A stretch of 64,000 nt of DNA, taken from positions 1-64,000 of the forward strand of contig DATGIL010000021.1 in the NCBI GenBank assembly GCA_035295745.1. Reading direction: 5' to 3'. The notes below the pieces were generated by a model. The model had not been told where the DNA came from. It saw only the letters and a list, made by a program, of their open reading frames with translations, and did no database searches. A program made the translations under genes and the position numbers. This DNA comes from JAIQFL01 sp035295745. GTDB taxonomy: Bacteria > Acidobacteriota > Terriglobia > Bryobacterales > Bryobacteraceae. Of the stretch, positions 19,346-28,506 are shown piece by piece (the first letter of the stretch is position 1; every line of letters begins with the position of its first letter).

Positions 19346-19794
19346 TGGGACGACTACTTTTTTGGATGAGCAAGCCAGATTCGGGAGTTCCAGACAGTTC
19401 GTGGGTAGGATTCCTCGACCTGATGGCAGCAATGACAGCGTTAGTGACCCTCGTCACCGTCGTCATCACGATCCTCTGCTACTCGTCGGCGGCCGGGCGC
19501 CGCAAGGTCTACGTCCTTGATGACTTATTTGCTTCGTACACGCCCATGCGCTGGATACTCTTGGCGATTCCCGCAGCGCTCCTCGCAGGCGGGCTGTGTT
19601 TCTGGCGATACGAAGGGGCATTGGACAGCACGGAAGGAAGAGGGGGGGTCGCATTGCAGATTATCCTACTAAACGGGATGGTGAGCGCGATGATCGCTTA
19701 CCTGTTGATCATCCTTGTTCATCGATTCACTCCGGCCAAGTTTCGATACCGGCCAGCTCCGTACTTGCACAAGAGAAGGGTCGGATCGGCCTAA
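19345..19794 (+). CDS. Small membrane protein of the tubulin-like operon
   Basis: Protein of 149 residues with three predicted membrane segments: about 25-47 (LMAAMTALVTLVTVVITILC), 69-87 (MRWILLAIPAALLAGGLCFW) and 103-124 (VALQIILLNGMVSAMIAYLL). No family recognised. The start ATG overlaps the vWA gene stop (TGATG at 19343-19347); a TTG at 19342 also exists. It is followed after 13 bases by the tubulin-like gene. A membrane adaptor for the vWA and cytoplasmic partners is an inference from position only. Confidence 0.75.
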   Translation: MGRLLFWMSKPDSGVPDSSWVGFLDLMAAMTALVTLVTVVITILCYSSAAGRRKVYVLDDLFASYTPMRWILLAIPAALLAGGLCFWRYEGALDSTEGRGGVALQIILLNGMVSAMIAYLLIILVHRFTPAKFRYRPAPYLHKRRVGSA

Positions 19795-19807
19795 AAGGAA
19801 GACAACT

Positions 19808-21364
19808 ATGACGACATTAATCTGTGCGGGGGGATCTGGAACACGAGTACTTGAGGCCGTCCTGCACTTGTGCGCGGCTGGCCTGGGGCCCAGCGAATTG
19901 CGGACATTTGTGATCGACCCGGATGGCGCGAACGGAAATGTGGACAAGACACGAAAACTGGTGAACCGTTACCAAGAGTGCCATGAAGCCTTCAAGACCG
20001 ACAATGCTGATGGCCACCCATTCTTCTGTACCAAAGTCGATCTTCTTAACAGCGCACAGGGATTAAGGGTATGGGGTCCAGTTGACAAGACGCAGAAGTT
20101 CAAGAACCTACTCAACTACACAGACCTAAGCCCGGCACAGAAGGATGTCGTCCACCTTCTGTTAACGGATGTTGAACTTGACATGCCGATGGACGTTGGT
20201 TTCCGTGGGCACCCCGCATTGGGCGCAGCAGCGCTGGCGCTGTTGCCGCTTTATAAGGACGACCCCCTCTGGAGCCAGTTCGCACAGGCGATCACGTCGG
20301 AGGTAAACGAGCGGGAAACTCGGGTAGTCATTGTCGGATCGGTTTTTGGCGGGACCGGGGCTTCGGCGATTCACCCTCTGGTGCGGTATCTGCGCTCGCT
20401 CCCACAGACCAATAGGGAGAAGCTCAAGGTGGGGGCGGTGGCGCTCGTTCCGTACTTCCGGTTCAGTGCGTCCGAGGCGGCTGCCGGCGGTGCTCATGCA
20501 CAGGCAGGGGAGGCCGCAAAATCCGAGTGGTTTGCTCCGGCAAGCCGGTCAGCCGCAGAGTACTACGAGCACCTGCGGACCCAAAACGATTGGGATTTTG
20601 ATGCGATGTACTGGCTCGGCGACGACACCCCCGTCAGGGTCGACTACTGTATCGGGGGCCCCCAGCAAGATAATCCGGCCCACTTCGTGGATCTGCTTGC
20701 AGCCTGTGCTTGTTTGGATTTCTCTGCGTCGCCGCCCGGGGCGCGGGCTTGCTACTACTCGGGTCCGCAGGAGACCATCGACGTTCCAGATGGGAACATC
20801 CTAACCTGGGACGACATTCCCATGTGCGCGCTGAACACGGACACTGTGCGGAAGAGGCTGCACCATTTCCAGCTCGTCGGGGCCGCTCACCTGGGGTTCT
20901 ACGGTCCTTTACTTAAGGACCCGAGGCTACTCGGATCGCCCCACTGTGTGCCCTGGTATTTCGACCGCTTTGCGGATGGAACGGCGCAGTTATCGAACAA
21001 GGACAACCAGGAACGTATCGACTCGTTGTCGACATATTTCCGCGAAAACTATTTCCCGTGGTGGGACCAGATTCACTCGGTCGGACAAGACCGAACGCGC
21101 CTGTTGAACCGGACGGCGTGGTTGGACGGGGACGGCAGCCCGCTCCATATCCAGTTGAACCGCCTCGGCAATCTTTTGTACCCGGATACTGTAGCGCGGC
21201 ACGGTCTGGGCCCTGTTGATGCGCTGTTTGAAGAGGTGGTGCAGTCTGCAGCGGAGGTTGCAGGGATGACCAACCCGTCAAGGACTTACCTGTCCATACT
21301 CAGTCAGGCGGCATTGAAGTCGGTCGAGCGGGAGAACCGCGGGTCCATCGTGCGAGGTGCGTGA
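19808..21364 (+). CDS. Tubulin/FtsZ-superfamily-like protein
   Basis: Protein of 518 residues resembling the divergent prokaryotic tubulin-like group (Tubulin_2-like). Residues 4-12 (LICAGGSGT) match the N-terminal phosphate-binding loop of FtsZ/tubulin, 34-40 (FVIDPDG) the following strand with Asp, and 173-190 (VVIVGSVFGGTGASAIHP) the tubulin signature glycine loop, in the order and spacing expected of a GTPase domain. The C-terminal 300 residues are unassigned. Start ATG 19808 has AAGGAAG upstream. Stop TGA overlaps the ATG of the Hsp70-like gene. The call rests on motifs I can see; remote-homology search or structure prediction would settle it. An unrelated Rossmann protein is the main alternative. 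Confidence 0.62.
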   Translation: MTTLICAGGSGTRVLEAVLHLCAAGLGPSELRTFVIDPDGANGNVDKTRKLVNRYQECHEAFKTDNADGHPFFCTKVDLLNSAQGLRVWGPVDKTQKFKNLLNYTDLSPAQKDVVHLLLTDVELDMPMDVGFRGHPALGAAALALLPLYKDDPLWSQFAQAITSEVNERETRVVIVGSVFGGTGASAIHPLVRYLRSLPQTNREKLKVGAVALVPYFRFSASEAAAGGAHAQAGEAAKSEWFAPASRSAAEYYEHLRTQNDWDFDAMYWLGDDTPVRVDYCIGGPQQDNPAHFVDLLAACACLDFSASPPGARACYYSGPQETIDVPDGNILTWDDIPMCALNTDTVRKRLHHFQLVGAAHLGFYGPLLKDPRLLGSPHCVPWYFDRFADGTAQLSNKDNQERIDSLSTYFRENYFPWWDQIHSVGQDRTRLLNRTAWLDGDGSPLHIQLNRLGNLLYPDTVARHGLGPVDALFEEVVQSAAEVAGMTNPSRTYLSILSQAALKSVERENRGSIVRGA

Positions 21365-24300
21365 TGCCAACTACCACAAGGTACTTTTTGAATGCTTTGC
21401 GCAAAACCGGCAGGAAGCTTCCGACACCGACACGGGGACTGTGGCACGAGGATGCCACTTTTCTGTCAAGCTATGCGGCGGATATTGATCTGCAAGGGCA
21501 GCTATCGGGCACTCACATGTCGCATAGTGTACCTTCGGTCTTCCAGCGTCCAATTCAGTTCTACCATTCGTTAGCTAGAGAAGGCAACCCTCTCCACAAC
21601 GCAGTCGTCGGCGAGTGGCGTGGCTTCATGGCAACGTTTGCGCTTTCGAGATGGCTGGATCTAAACGTCGAGGCGCGGGCTTATTCCGTTCCGCCCACGA
21701 ATCCGGCGGCGAGCAGCCAGGTAGGCGCGGGCGGAAATCGCGATTTACACCTCAATACGATCTTGCGTAACCAGTTACCCAAACCAGAAGATTGGGATAA
21801 ATGGTGGCTCGTTTACTGCGATAGAGCACTCTTGGGTGCGACATCACCATGGACCATCTTGTACACTGCGGCCGAGTATAGGGCTCCTGCGAGCATCCCT
21901 TGGCAGCGCGAAGGACTGCTCATCGATCCTATAGAACACTATGATCCCCAACAGGATCGACAGCCGATCGAACTGTCAATTCTATACACTTGGGTTGCAT
22001 CTGTTCTAGAAAATCAGCCCAACTGGGGCATGCCATCGCATTTAGGTCCTCAGAAGAAGGCTGTTTCTGAAGGACTAGAGGCGTGGCAGAAGAAATTGGG
22101 CAGGTACGAACGGCCGAAGCTCCAATTTAACCAGTACTGTTCTCTCTTCCAAGCGCCGCCGCTGTCCGTTATTCTGCAACAACCTGAGGATTTGATAAGG
22201 GAAGACAGCGACTTGCTGCTGCAGTCGAGAAAGGTCGGCAACGGCAGGGTGCTTGTGTTCTCGGAGAACTTGGCAAGCGACAAACGAGTCTATCGGGGAC
22301 TCTTCGCTGATCAAGTCGATGTCAACGGACTCGATCCTGAAGGGACCCAGTTCGCGACTCGCACGGGAAAGGTTGTTCAGCACGCCTACGTCTTAGCCGA
22401 TCGTCTGTTTTTTCCAAGGAAGCTCGTAGAACTGCACCTTTCGGATTCCGCCTTGCGGCGGGGGCCTGGTCCAGTTTCGGTGCCGCTGACGGCCGAGTTC
22501 TTCAAGTATTTTGACCATGCCGACTTAGTAGCGACCCAGAACTTGCTCTCAGTGAACAAGGCGGGGGACTCCTACAAGGCGGTCTTACGGCTACCTTTGA
22601 GAAATGGATCAATCCTGGTCGTGGAAAAAACGTACGCTCAACACGACGTCGTGCGGCTGAACATGCAGACGCCTGGGTTCGCAGTGTGGCCGGACTTTCA
22701 CGACGATGAGTGGCGAGAAAATTTCGCCGCATATGCTGCGCCAGAGAGGGATGATTTGCGGGTGAGGCCGCTATTCAGTGATGGCACCGAGGGTGTCGAC
22801 GAGGCACGCGTTGGCGCGCATCAAAGGGGTGTGCGGATCTGGCCCTGTGTGCAGCCAGCCATCGGCTTCGCACTTGCGTGGCGAGACGAGGCAACTAACG
22901 AGGTTGTTAAGGTCGGACTGGTGCTGCGAGATGTGCTTCGAGGGCCGAGGCCCATAAATCGTCAGCAGCGCTGGGAGGTTGGTGTCGACTTTGGGACGTC
23001 CAGCACAACCGTGATGGTCAACGCAGGCACCGGGGGACCGGTCGCGATGCCGTTTCAGGGTCGGACAAAATTCCTCACTGCCCCGGAGGAGACCGAAAGG
23101 CTCTCTGCGATCGCGAATAGCCTCTACCCCGCGACAGGGACCACTCCGCCTTTCAGGACCCTGCTCTATGAGGCGGCCGCCCATGTATTCGGGAGGCGGC
23201 CCACCACTTACACTCTACGCTTCACGTCGCAACCGGCACAAGACGTCATGAACAAGCCGATCCGCGACGTCAAATGGGGCCGTCAGGCGAAGCCGGGAGG
23301 TGAGAGCCCGCTCATGGCCTATTTGGAAGGCTTGGTGCGGTACATCGTCTGTGAGGCCTGGAGTGAAGGCGTGGGGAACCTTGCGTTCCACTGGTCGTTT
23401 CCGTTATCGCTGCCCTCCGGCGCACTCACAACCATGGGAAATTTTTGGGCTGGGATCGCGGGGCGATACACGACAGCGTGTATGAACGTGGTGGTTGAAA
23501 GTAGCGTCTCAGAGTCGGAGGCTGTTTGCCGCTGTCTGGCAAATGTAATAAAGGTCCGCGGGGGCAGTCTAACCATCGCGGTAGACGTGGGTGGCGGATC
23601 CACCGACGTCGCTTTCTGGAGCGAGAAGAAGCTGCTCGACCAGTTCTCGTTTAAGGTGGCTGGAAATGACGTGCTCGACCCCAAATACCTGAGCCGCGAG
23701 GCTCTCAGCGAGTTGTTCGAAATCTGTTACGCTCGTTCAATTCCAGAGGGCGAGGGAGAGCAGATTTTGGAGAGACCAGAGATATATCTCAACGGCGCCC
23801 TTACGGAAGCGAAGGATGTGACGGGCCAACCATTCAGGGACATCGACCCTCGGCGTCATCCCGTGCCTTGCCAAATCCTGGGTCACAGAGAAGGCGTCTC
23901 ACCATGGGTTGACTTTCGTTCTATGATCTACATATTCTTCAGTGGTCTTGCTTATTACTTGGGATTATACACTAGAACGGTTACGGTGCCGCTTGACGGT
24001 GTCGAGATCTACGTGGCGGGGCGTGGCTCGTCACTTCTCACGTGGCTGGCTTCCTCGGAAACGACGAACAACGTTCTGTGCACTGCTTTCAAAGCGGGTC
24101 TGAGCTACATCGGCGGGATGCCGGAGATGAAATTCAAGTATCCAAATTCATCCCCTAAGTTCACTGGTCTCCCCATCAGATTCGGTACAGAGTATCCGCC
24201 GTTGAAAATCGAGGTTGCGAGGGGATTACTCTCGTCGTCGTTAGAACTGGGAAGAGCTTCGTCGATAGGGGCCGTTATCGGCGAAACATTGTGGACAAAG

Positions 24301-24630
24301 GACGAAATCAGGCAGGAGTGGGATACGCGGTTGAGTCCCGAAGATATGGCAAGGCTGGCACCGCCGGATGACTTTGCGAGCACGACTCTCGGGAATTTCC
24401 TGACAGAGATTCTGCGACACAAGGACCTTCCGAAATCCCTCAACCTCGATGACAAGAAGTTGGCTAAGCTCCATGTCACTGGCGCTGACGTGCAGGATCT
24501 GATCCGCCAGCTGGCTGATGGAGAGGATCACGTCGTGCAACCGGTGTTTGCATACGAGTTGAAGGTCTTGATGCAGAAGTACGCGGAGATGACTACTGGT
24601 GCCCCGAAGATTCAACCGGCTGGCGTGTAA
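21364..24630 (+). CDS. Actin/Hsp70-like ATPase with ~540-residue N-terminal extension
   Basis: Protein of 1088 residues. Actin-fold nucleotide motifs occur in order: phosphate-1 DFGTSSTTV from Asp542, phosphate-2 DVGGGSTDV from Asp741, and an adenosine-type GRGSS near 886-890. This defines an ATPase domain from about 535 to 1000. The first 540 residues are a large extension of unknown fold with aromatic-rich stretches; there is no signal peptide or membrane segment, so it is probably cytoplasmic. SrfB-like virulence proteins are large and share the actin fold, but I cannot confirm that relation. Start ATG 21364 overlaps the tubulin-like gene stop (GTG 21361 also possible), implying coupled synthesis of two nucleotide-switch proteins. 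Confidence 0.8.
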   Translation: MPTTTRYFLNALRKTGRKLPTPTRGLWHEDATFLSSYAADIDLQGQLSGTHMSHSVPSVFQRPIQFYHSLAREGNPLHNAVVGEWRGFMATFALSRWLDLNVEARAYSVPPTNPAASSQVGAGGNRDLHLNTILRNQLPKPEDWDKWWLVYCDRALLGATSPWTILYTAAEYRAPASIPWQREGLLIDPIEHYDPQQDRQPIELSILYTWVASVLENQPNWGMPSHLGPQKKAVSEGLEAWQKKLGRYERPKLQFNQYCSLFQAPPLSVILQQPEDLIREDSDLLLQSRKVGNGRVLVFSENLASDKRVYRGLFADQVDVNGLDPEGTQFATRTGKVVQHAYVLADRLFFPRKLVELHLSDSALRRGPGPVSVPLTAEFFKYFDHADLVATQNLLSVNKAGDSYKAVLRLPLRNGSILVVEKTYAQHDVVRLNMQTPGFAVWPDFHDDEWRENFAAYAAPERDDLRVRPLFSDGTEGVDEARVGAHQRGVRIWPCVQPAIGFALAWRDEATNEVVKVGLVLRDVLRGPRPINRQQRWEVGVDFGTSSTTVMVNAGTGGPVAMPFQGRTKFLTAPEETERLSAIANSLYPATGTTPPFRTLLYEAAAHVFGRRPTTYTLRFTSQPAQDVMNKPIRDVKWGRQAKPGGESPLMAYLEGLVRYIVCEAWSEGVGNLAFHWSFPLSLPSGALTTMGNFWAGIAGRYTTACMNVVVESSVSESEAVCRCLANVIKVRGGSLTIAVDVGGGSTDVAFWSEKKLLDQFSFKVAGNDVLDPKYLSREALSELFEICYARSIPEGEGEQILERPEIYLNGALTEAKDVTGQPFRDIDPRRHPVPCQILGHREGVSPWVDFRSMIYIFFSGLAYYLGLYTRTVTVPLDGVEIYVAGRGSSLLTWLASSETTNNVLCTAFKAGLSYIGGMPEMKFKYPNSSPKFTGLPIRFGTEYPPLKIEVARGLLSSSLELGRASSIGAVIGETLWTKDEIRQEWDTRLSPEDMARLAPPDDFASTTLGNFLTEILRHKDLPKSLNLDDKKLAKLHVTGADVQDLIRQLADGEDHVVQPVFAYELKVLMQKYAEMTTGAPKIQPAGV

Positions 24631-24643
24631 CGGAGGGGTAGCC

Positions 24644-27118
24644 ATGCGTGAAGCACTCATGGTCGTGATCGCCTCAGTGGCCAGTCTTGCCATCTGCTCG
24701 GGCGAGGTGAGCGAAAAGCTTGACATCAGGGATACGGGCGATCGGCTCGTCGTAGCAGCTGAGCTGAGTGCCAGGTATTGGCAAGACGGATTCGGTACGG
24801 CTCGGCTCGATATCGAAACGACTCCATCAGACCCAACGATCATCACCGGGTCCGAAGTTCACTACACGATAAGAGGACACCGCCTTACTGCTGAGATCCC
24901 ATACAGGAAACCTGCCTCGCAGCGGGTGCGAGTCCGTATTCAGCTCAGCAATGTAAACGATACCAATGGGCCAAACAAAACGCAATTCGTTGGTAGCTAC
25001 ACGGTAGATCCGCCTTCGAGCGCGGTTCCCTCGAAGGCGCCGAAGCCATCCCGTTTGCCGGCGGCGGCTTCTTCAGTTGTTCCGTCTGGGACGGCGCCTC
25101 AGAAGCCCGGGGTCGAAAAGGTTGGGTCGGGGACTATGGCGGAAACGCCCGGAGCCGATTCTCCTGGGATGTCTGATGCTGGTGCTATAAGCGACGCTGA
25201 ACGGAAAAAGGCAGAAAGCGCTCCGATTCCTGGATGGTTGACCTACTCGAATTCGGCAGCGTTGGGCATCGCGCTTCTCACAGGACTCGTGTATTTGGTT
25301 TGGCGGAAGAGGTGGGGAGTTGATCCATTACAGGAGTTTTATGCGGGCCGAGTCTATCCCGAGCTGGTGCAATTGAAGGACTCGATTGAACAGATCAAAG
25401 CTATTTCCCAAGACGCCATTCGCCAAGTTAACACCGTTGTTCAAGTAGTGCATGCTGCTTTCGATGGACCGGAAGGCATGGCAGCTCGTATCGAGGGCAT
25501 TCGACGGGAAGCTGATCAGCTTGCGCGGCGTTCTTTAGAGGCGACTCTAGGACCAATCGGCGATGTCGAGCAGTTGATCTCGCTTCTGCGGGACCAAACG
25601 ATGGAGGCGCGAGAAGTTCCTCTTTTGGGGGCGGTACCGCTGATAAATCGCGAGGGCGCCGGTGCGGCCGCGGTCGTCAATCGTTGGTTATCCGGTGTCG
25701 GTCGGGACCGCCAGGAACTGCTCGGGTTGGCTCGTGAACTGGGATTAGGCGCTAGGTTGGCTTCCCACAAAGATCTGACGCGAGTTTTTCAAGACCTGAC
25801 TACGTTTGAGTACCCTTTTGAGGAGACCGAGGATGGCCCGTGGTTGTGGGTTCCAGTTCCAGGTAGTGCCGAGTTCTGGGCCGTACCAGCAGACGCGGCT
25901 TTTTTTGGCATGGGGGCCGCTCCCACACTTCTGGACCGATTGTTCGATGGTATGAAGAACGCGAGTGGGGGTTTTAGATTTCGGCTGATCTATAAGCCGT
26001 GTCGTCTACGCCCCGTCGCGGGGCGGCCAAGCCTGTACGCATTGGTGGAAAAGGGAGCGCTACAGTTGGATGGCGCGCCACAGCCAGACACCGCGCGCCC
26101 TCCCGACTATGACTCACTGGTGCGGGGAGTAAAGCCGCAATCAGTCTCGTTTCTTGGGGGAAGATCAGTCGGCAGAGTGCTTGCCGATTGGGTCAACACA
26201 ATCTCTGCCCAGGTGACAGAGCAGTCGAGAGCAGTTGCTCATCTCCAGGCAACCATAGGGCAGTTAGAGCAAGGGGCACGGCAGGTAAGCCGAAACGATC
26301 CCCGCCCTCCGGCTGTAAGCATAAGCGGCGTGAGAACCGAGGACCTCACTCGGGCTCTGGACCTTTTAGAAAGGCGAATGGATCAGAAGTTGGAGGACAT
26401 CACGAAGCGTCAAAGCCTGGTGTCAAAGGTTGCGGAACTCAGCAGAACAACGGATCAGAAGGACTCCACCAGTGGCGCCAGAACGGAGCCGGGAATGTCG
26501 AAGTCGAAGGCGGGGAATCTCGCCACTACCAGCACCGAAGCGTCTGAGCGCATTTCTCTGAACGAGAAAGCGCTGCCTCTGACTAATGCAAGTGCTGCGA
26601 CCAGCCGGGGAACGGCCGTAATGCCAGAGGGTTGGCAGGGGGCTATCGAGAAAGCTGCACGCCAACCAGACAGCGAGCCTGAAGTGACTGAGGTTCCAAG
26701 GGAAGGATTGTACATTCAGCGAGTCATGAATGCCGCTAAGACGTTGAGTGCGCTCGATTCCGAAGCACGCGTAAGTGTCGTTCACTTGAAGAAGCACCCC
26801 GTCGATGAGACGTTTGAGATCCATGAAACGGAGCCGAGTACCGTGAACACAATCGAACTCCGTTGCAAGTCCTGCAATACCCCGCAAACCTGGCAACTGG
26901 CTGTTTGTGTCGGTCCGATAGGCTTCCGGGGCGTGAGCGTGATCTTGCCCCAGGGGCATTTCGGCAAGGGAAACTACGCCTCGGGGTATGTCGCACTGAT
27001 CGACGATTTATCGTCGTCCTCATTCTCCATCAGAAGAATTGACCAACCAGCTCGGCTAGAACTGCTTGACGCCAAGTCAGGCGTCTACACCGTTAAACGG
27101 AGAATGGTGTGTAGCTGA
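24644..27118 (+). CDS. Membrane-anchored coiled-coil protein of the tubulin-like operon
   Basis: Protein of 824 residues. Signal peptide MREALMVVIASVASLAICSG; a beta-rich extracytoplasmic domain to about residue 120; a Pro/Ser/Ala-rich linker (125-195); one membrane segment at about 202-220 (SAALGIALLTGLVYLVW); then a long cytoplasmic part with coiled coils (about 240-330 and 510-600) and a C-terminal domain containing CKSC (LRCKSCNTPQTW). ATG 24644 has GGAGGGG upstream, so the start is secure. No family recognised. Topology suggests it couples something outside the membrane to the cytoplasmic tubulin-like and Hsp70-like proteins (inference). Confidence 0.78.
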   Translation: MREALMVVIASVASLAICSGEVSEKLDIRDTGDRLVVAAELSARYWQDGFGTARLDIETTPSDPTIITGSEVHYTIRGHRLTAEIPYRKPASQRVRVRIQLSNVNDTNGPNKTQFVGSYTVDPPSSAVPSKAPKPSRLPAAASSVVPSGTAPQKPGVEKVGSGTMAETPGADSPGMSDAGAISDAERKKAESAPIPGWLTYSNSAALGIALLTGLVYLVWRKRWGVDPLQEFYAGRVYPELVQLKDSIEQIKAISQDAIRQVNTVVQVVHAAFDGPEGMAARIEGIRREADQLARRSLEATLGPIGDVEQLISLLRDQTMEAREVPLLGAVPLINREGAGAAAVVNRWLSGVGRDRQELLGLARELGLGARLASHKDLTRVFQDLTTFEYPFEETEDGPWLWVPVPGSAEFWAVPADAAFFGMGAAPTLLDRLFDGMKNASGGFRFRLIYKPCRLRPVAGRPSLYALVEKGALQLDGAPQPDTARPPDYDSLVRGVKPQSVSFLGGRSVGRVLADWVNTISAQVTEQSRAVAHLQATIGQLEQGARQVSRNDPRPPAVSISGVRTEDLTRALDLLERRMDQKLEDITKRQSLVSKVAELSRTTDQKDSTSGARTEPGMSKSKAGNLATTSTEASERISLNEKALPLTNASAATSRGTAVMPEGWQGAIEKAARQPDSEPEVTEVPREGLYIQRVMNAAKTLSALDSEARVSVVHLKKHPVDETFEIHETEPSTVNTIELRCKSCNTPQTWQLAVCVGPIGFRGVSVILPQGHFGKGNYASGYVALIDDLSSSSFSIRRIDQPARLELLDAKSGVYTVKRRMVCS

Positions 27119-27144
27119 CTATCCACCGAGGAGACGAACTAAGG

Positions 27145-28491
27145 ATGGCGGTACCTCGAACATGTGCCCGTTGCGCCAGTTTGGTGCAGAAGACCGCTGT
27201 GCGGTGCGAATACTGTGGTGCGCGAGCAAGAAATCCGTTCACCGCAGTGTGGACAACGCTTGCTGTGGCGGGAATTGTCCTGTTCGCCGCCTTTGCCAGC
27301 TGGAAGTGGATCTCCCCACAAACGGAAGGGTTTGGCGTTGGCAAGAAGGCGGAGAGTCGGGTTGCGGCTGAGATTGAACCTGTGGTGGGGAAGACGGCAT
27401 TCAACGTACCTGGCGTGATGAGTGTACGTTACCGTGATTTGGGGACCCAAGTGGAGATTGGCATCAACGCCCAAGGAATGCCGATCCTGTACGCTGATGT
27501 GGACGGGGACGGCTTGGTAAATTCGGACGGCAGTGACTTGAGTTATGCCGTCTTTCCGAATGGCTTAATGTGTGTTCAGCGATTGGACACAGCAGATACC
27601 GCGCATTGTGGAGGTGCTGCGACTTCTGCAAATGTCCGCCTGAATCGAGAGTCGGCGGGCTGGAACATAGTGTGGACCATCCCTAAGCGGGAGTTGAGCA
27701 CCAGGAGCGATCGCGCCGATGTAGCCTTCCAGGTCTTCCGGGAGTCGGATCAACACGGCAGCTTTTATCCAGCACCACCGTTTGTTCAAGTGTGTCGGTT
27801 GATGTTCTCGAAGACTCCCTTTGCGATTTCGTCACAAACACCGGTTGCGCCCGCGTCACCACCTAGCCCGGCAGTGGGCGACCAGCCCCCGCCGGTAGCT
27901 ATCCACCCTCCGAAGCCAGAAGAACAGAAGCGATCGGACCCTGTCGTGGATGAGCGCATACGTGCCGAGGAGAAAGTGCGGCAGGAGCAAGAAGCTGCAC
28001 GAAATCTCGAACTGGAGCGTCAACGCCAAGAATTCGCCGCACTCAAGGCGCGGCAGGAGCAGCAGCAGCAGCAGATTGATGAGGCTCGTAGAAAGCTTGC
28101 AGAGGACCAAGCGCAGCGGGATCGGGAGGCGGTACAGGAGCGGGAACGGAAAGCCCGCGAGGATGCCCAGCCTAAAGTTTTTCGTCCAGATCCGGTGTCG
28201 TCTGCTATTCCGAAGCGCGGACCGGCTAGCTACAGTGGACCAAGTTCGGGAGAGATTATTTGGGAAGGCGATCTCAAAGGTACCACCTTAGTCACGATTG
28301 ACAATGATCGTGCCGATGTAGGCATGCTGACTGGCGCCTTACCCGGCATTCTGTGCCTCATTCAACCGGCAGACCCCAAGCGGGTCAGCATTGCGTCGAC
28401 ACCAACTCCGTACAACCAATACAAGCGCATGGTTTTTCGCGTCTCCGGCAATGGGAGAACACGAGTAGTAATCAGATGGTCGCTACCGTAG
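27145..28491 (+). CDS. Zinc-ribbon membrane protein with coiled coil
   Basis: Protein of 448 residues. N-terminal zinc ribbon with Cys7, Cys10, Cys21, Cys24 (TCARCASLVQ; CEYCGARA), a membrane segment at about 33-53 (VWTTLAVAGIVLFAAFASW), a beta-rich domain about 75-225 with an Asp-rich loop (YADVDGDGLVNSDGSDL) that may bind Ca2+ or be CBM9/DOMON-like, a Pro-rich linker, a Glu/Gln/Arg-rich coiled coil (265-340), and a C-terminal beta domain. ATG 27145 has GAGGAG and AAGG upstream. It sits 26 bases after the preceding gene. Function unknown; it places a cytoplasmic zinc ribbon and an extracytoplasmic sensor-like part on one chain. Confidence 0.78.
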   Translation: MAVPRTCARCASLVQKTAVRCEYCGARARNPFTAVWTTLAVAGIVLFAAFASWKWISPQTEGFGVGKKAESRVAAEIEPVVGKTAFNVPGVMSVRYRDLGTQVEIGINAQGMPILYADVDGDGLVNSDGSDLSYAVFPNGLMCVQRLDTADTAHCGGAATSANVRLNRESAGWNIVWTIPKRELSTRSDRADVAFQVFRESDQHGSFYPAPPFVQVCRLMFSKTPFAISSQTPVAPASPPSPAVGDQPPPVAIHPPKPEEQKRSDPVVDERIRAEEKVRQEQEAARNLELERQRQEFAALKARQEQQQQQIDEARRKLAEDQAQRDREAVQERERKAREDAQPKVFRPDPVSSAIPKRGPASYSGPSSGEIIWEGDLKGTTLVTIDNDRADVGMLTGALPGILCLIQPADPKRVSIASTPTPYNQYKRMVFRVSGNGRTRVVIRWSLP

Positions 28492-28506
28492 AAAAGGATA
28501 ACCCGT

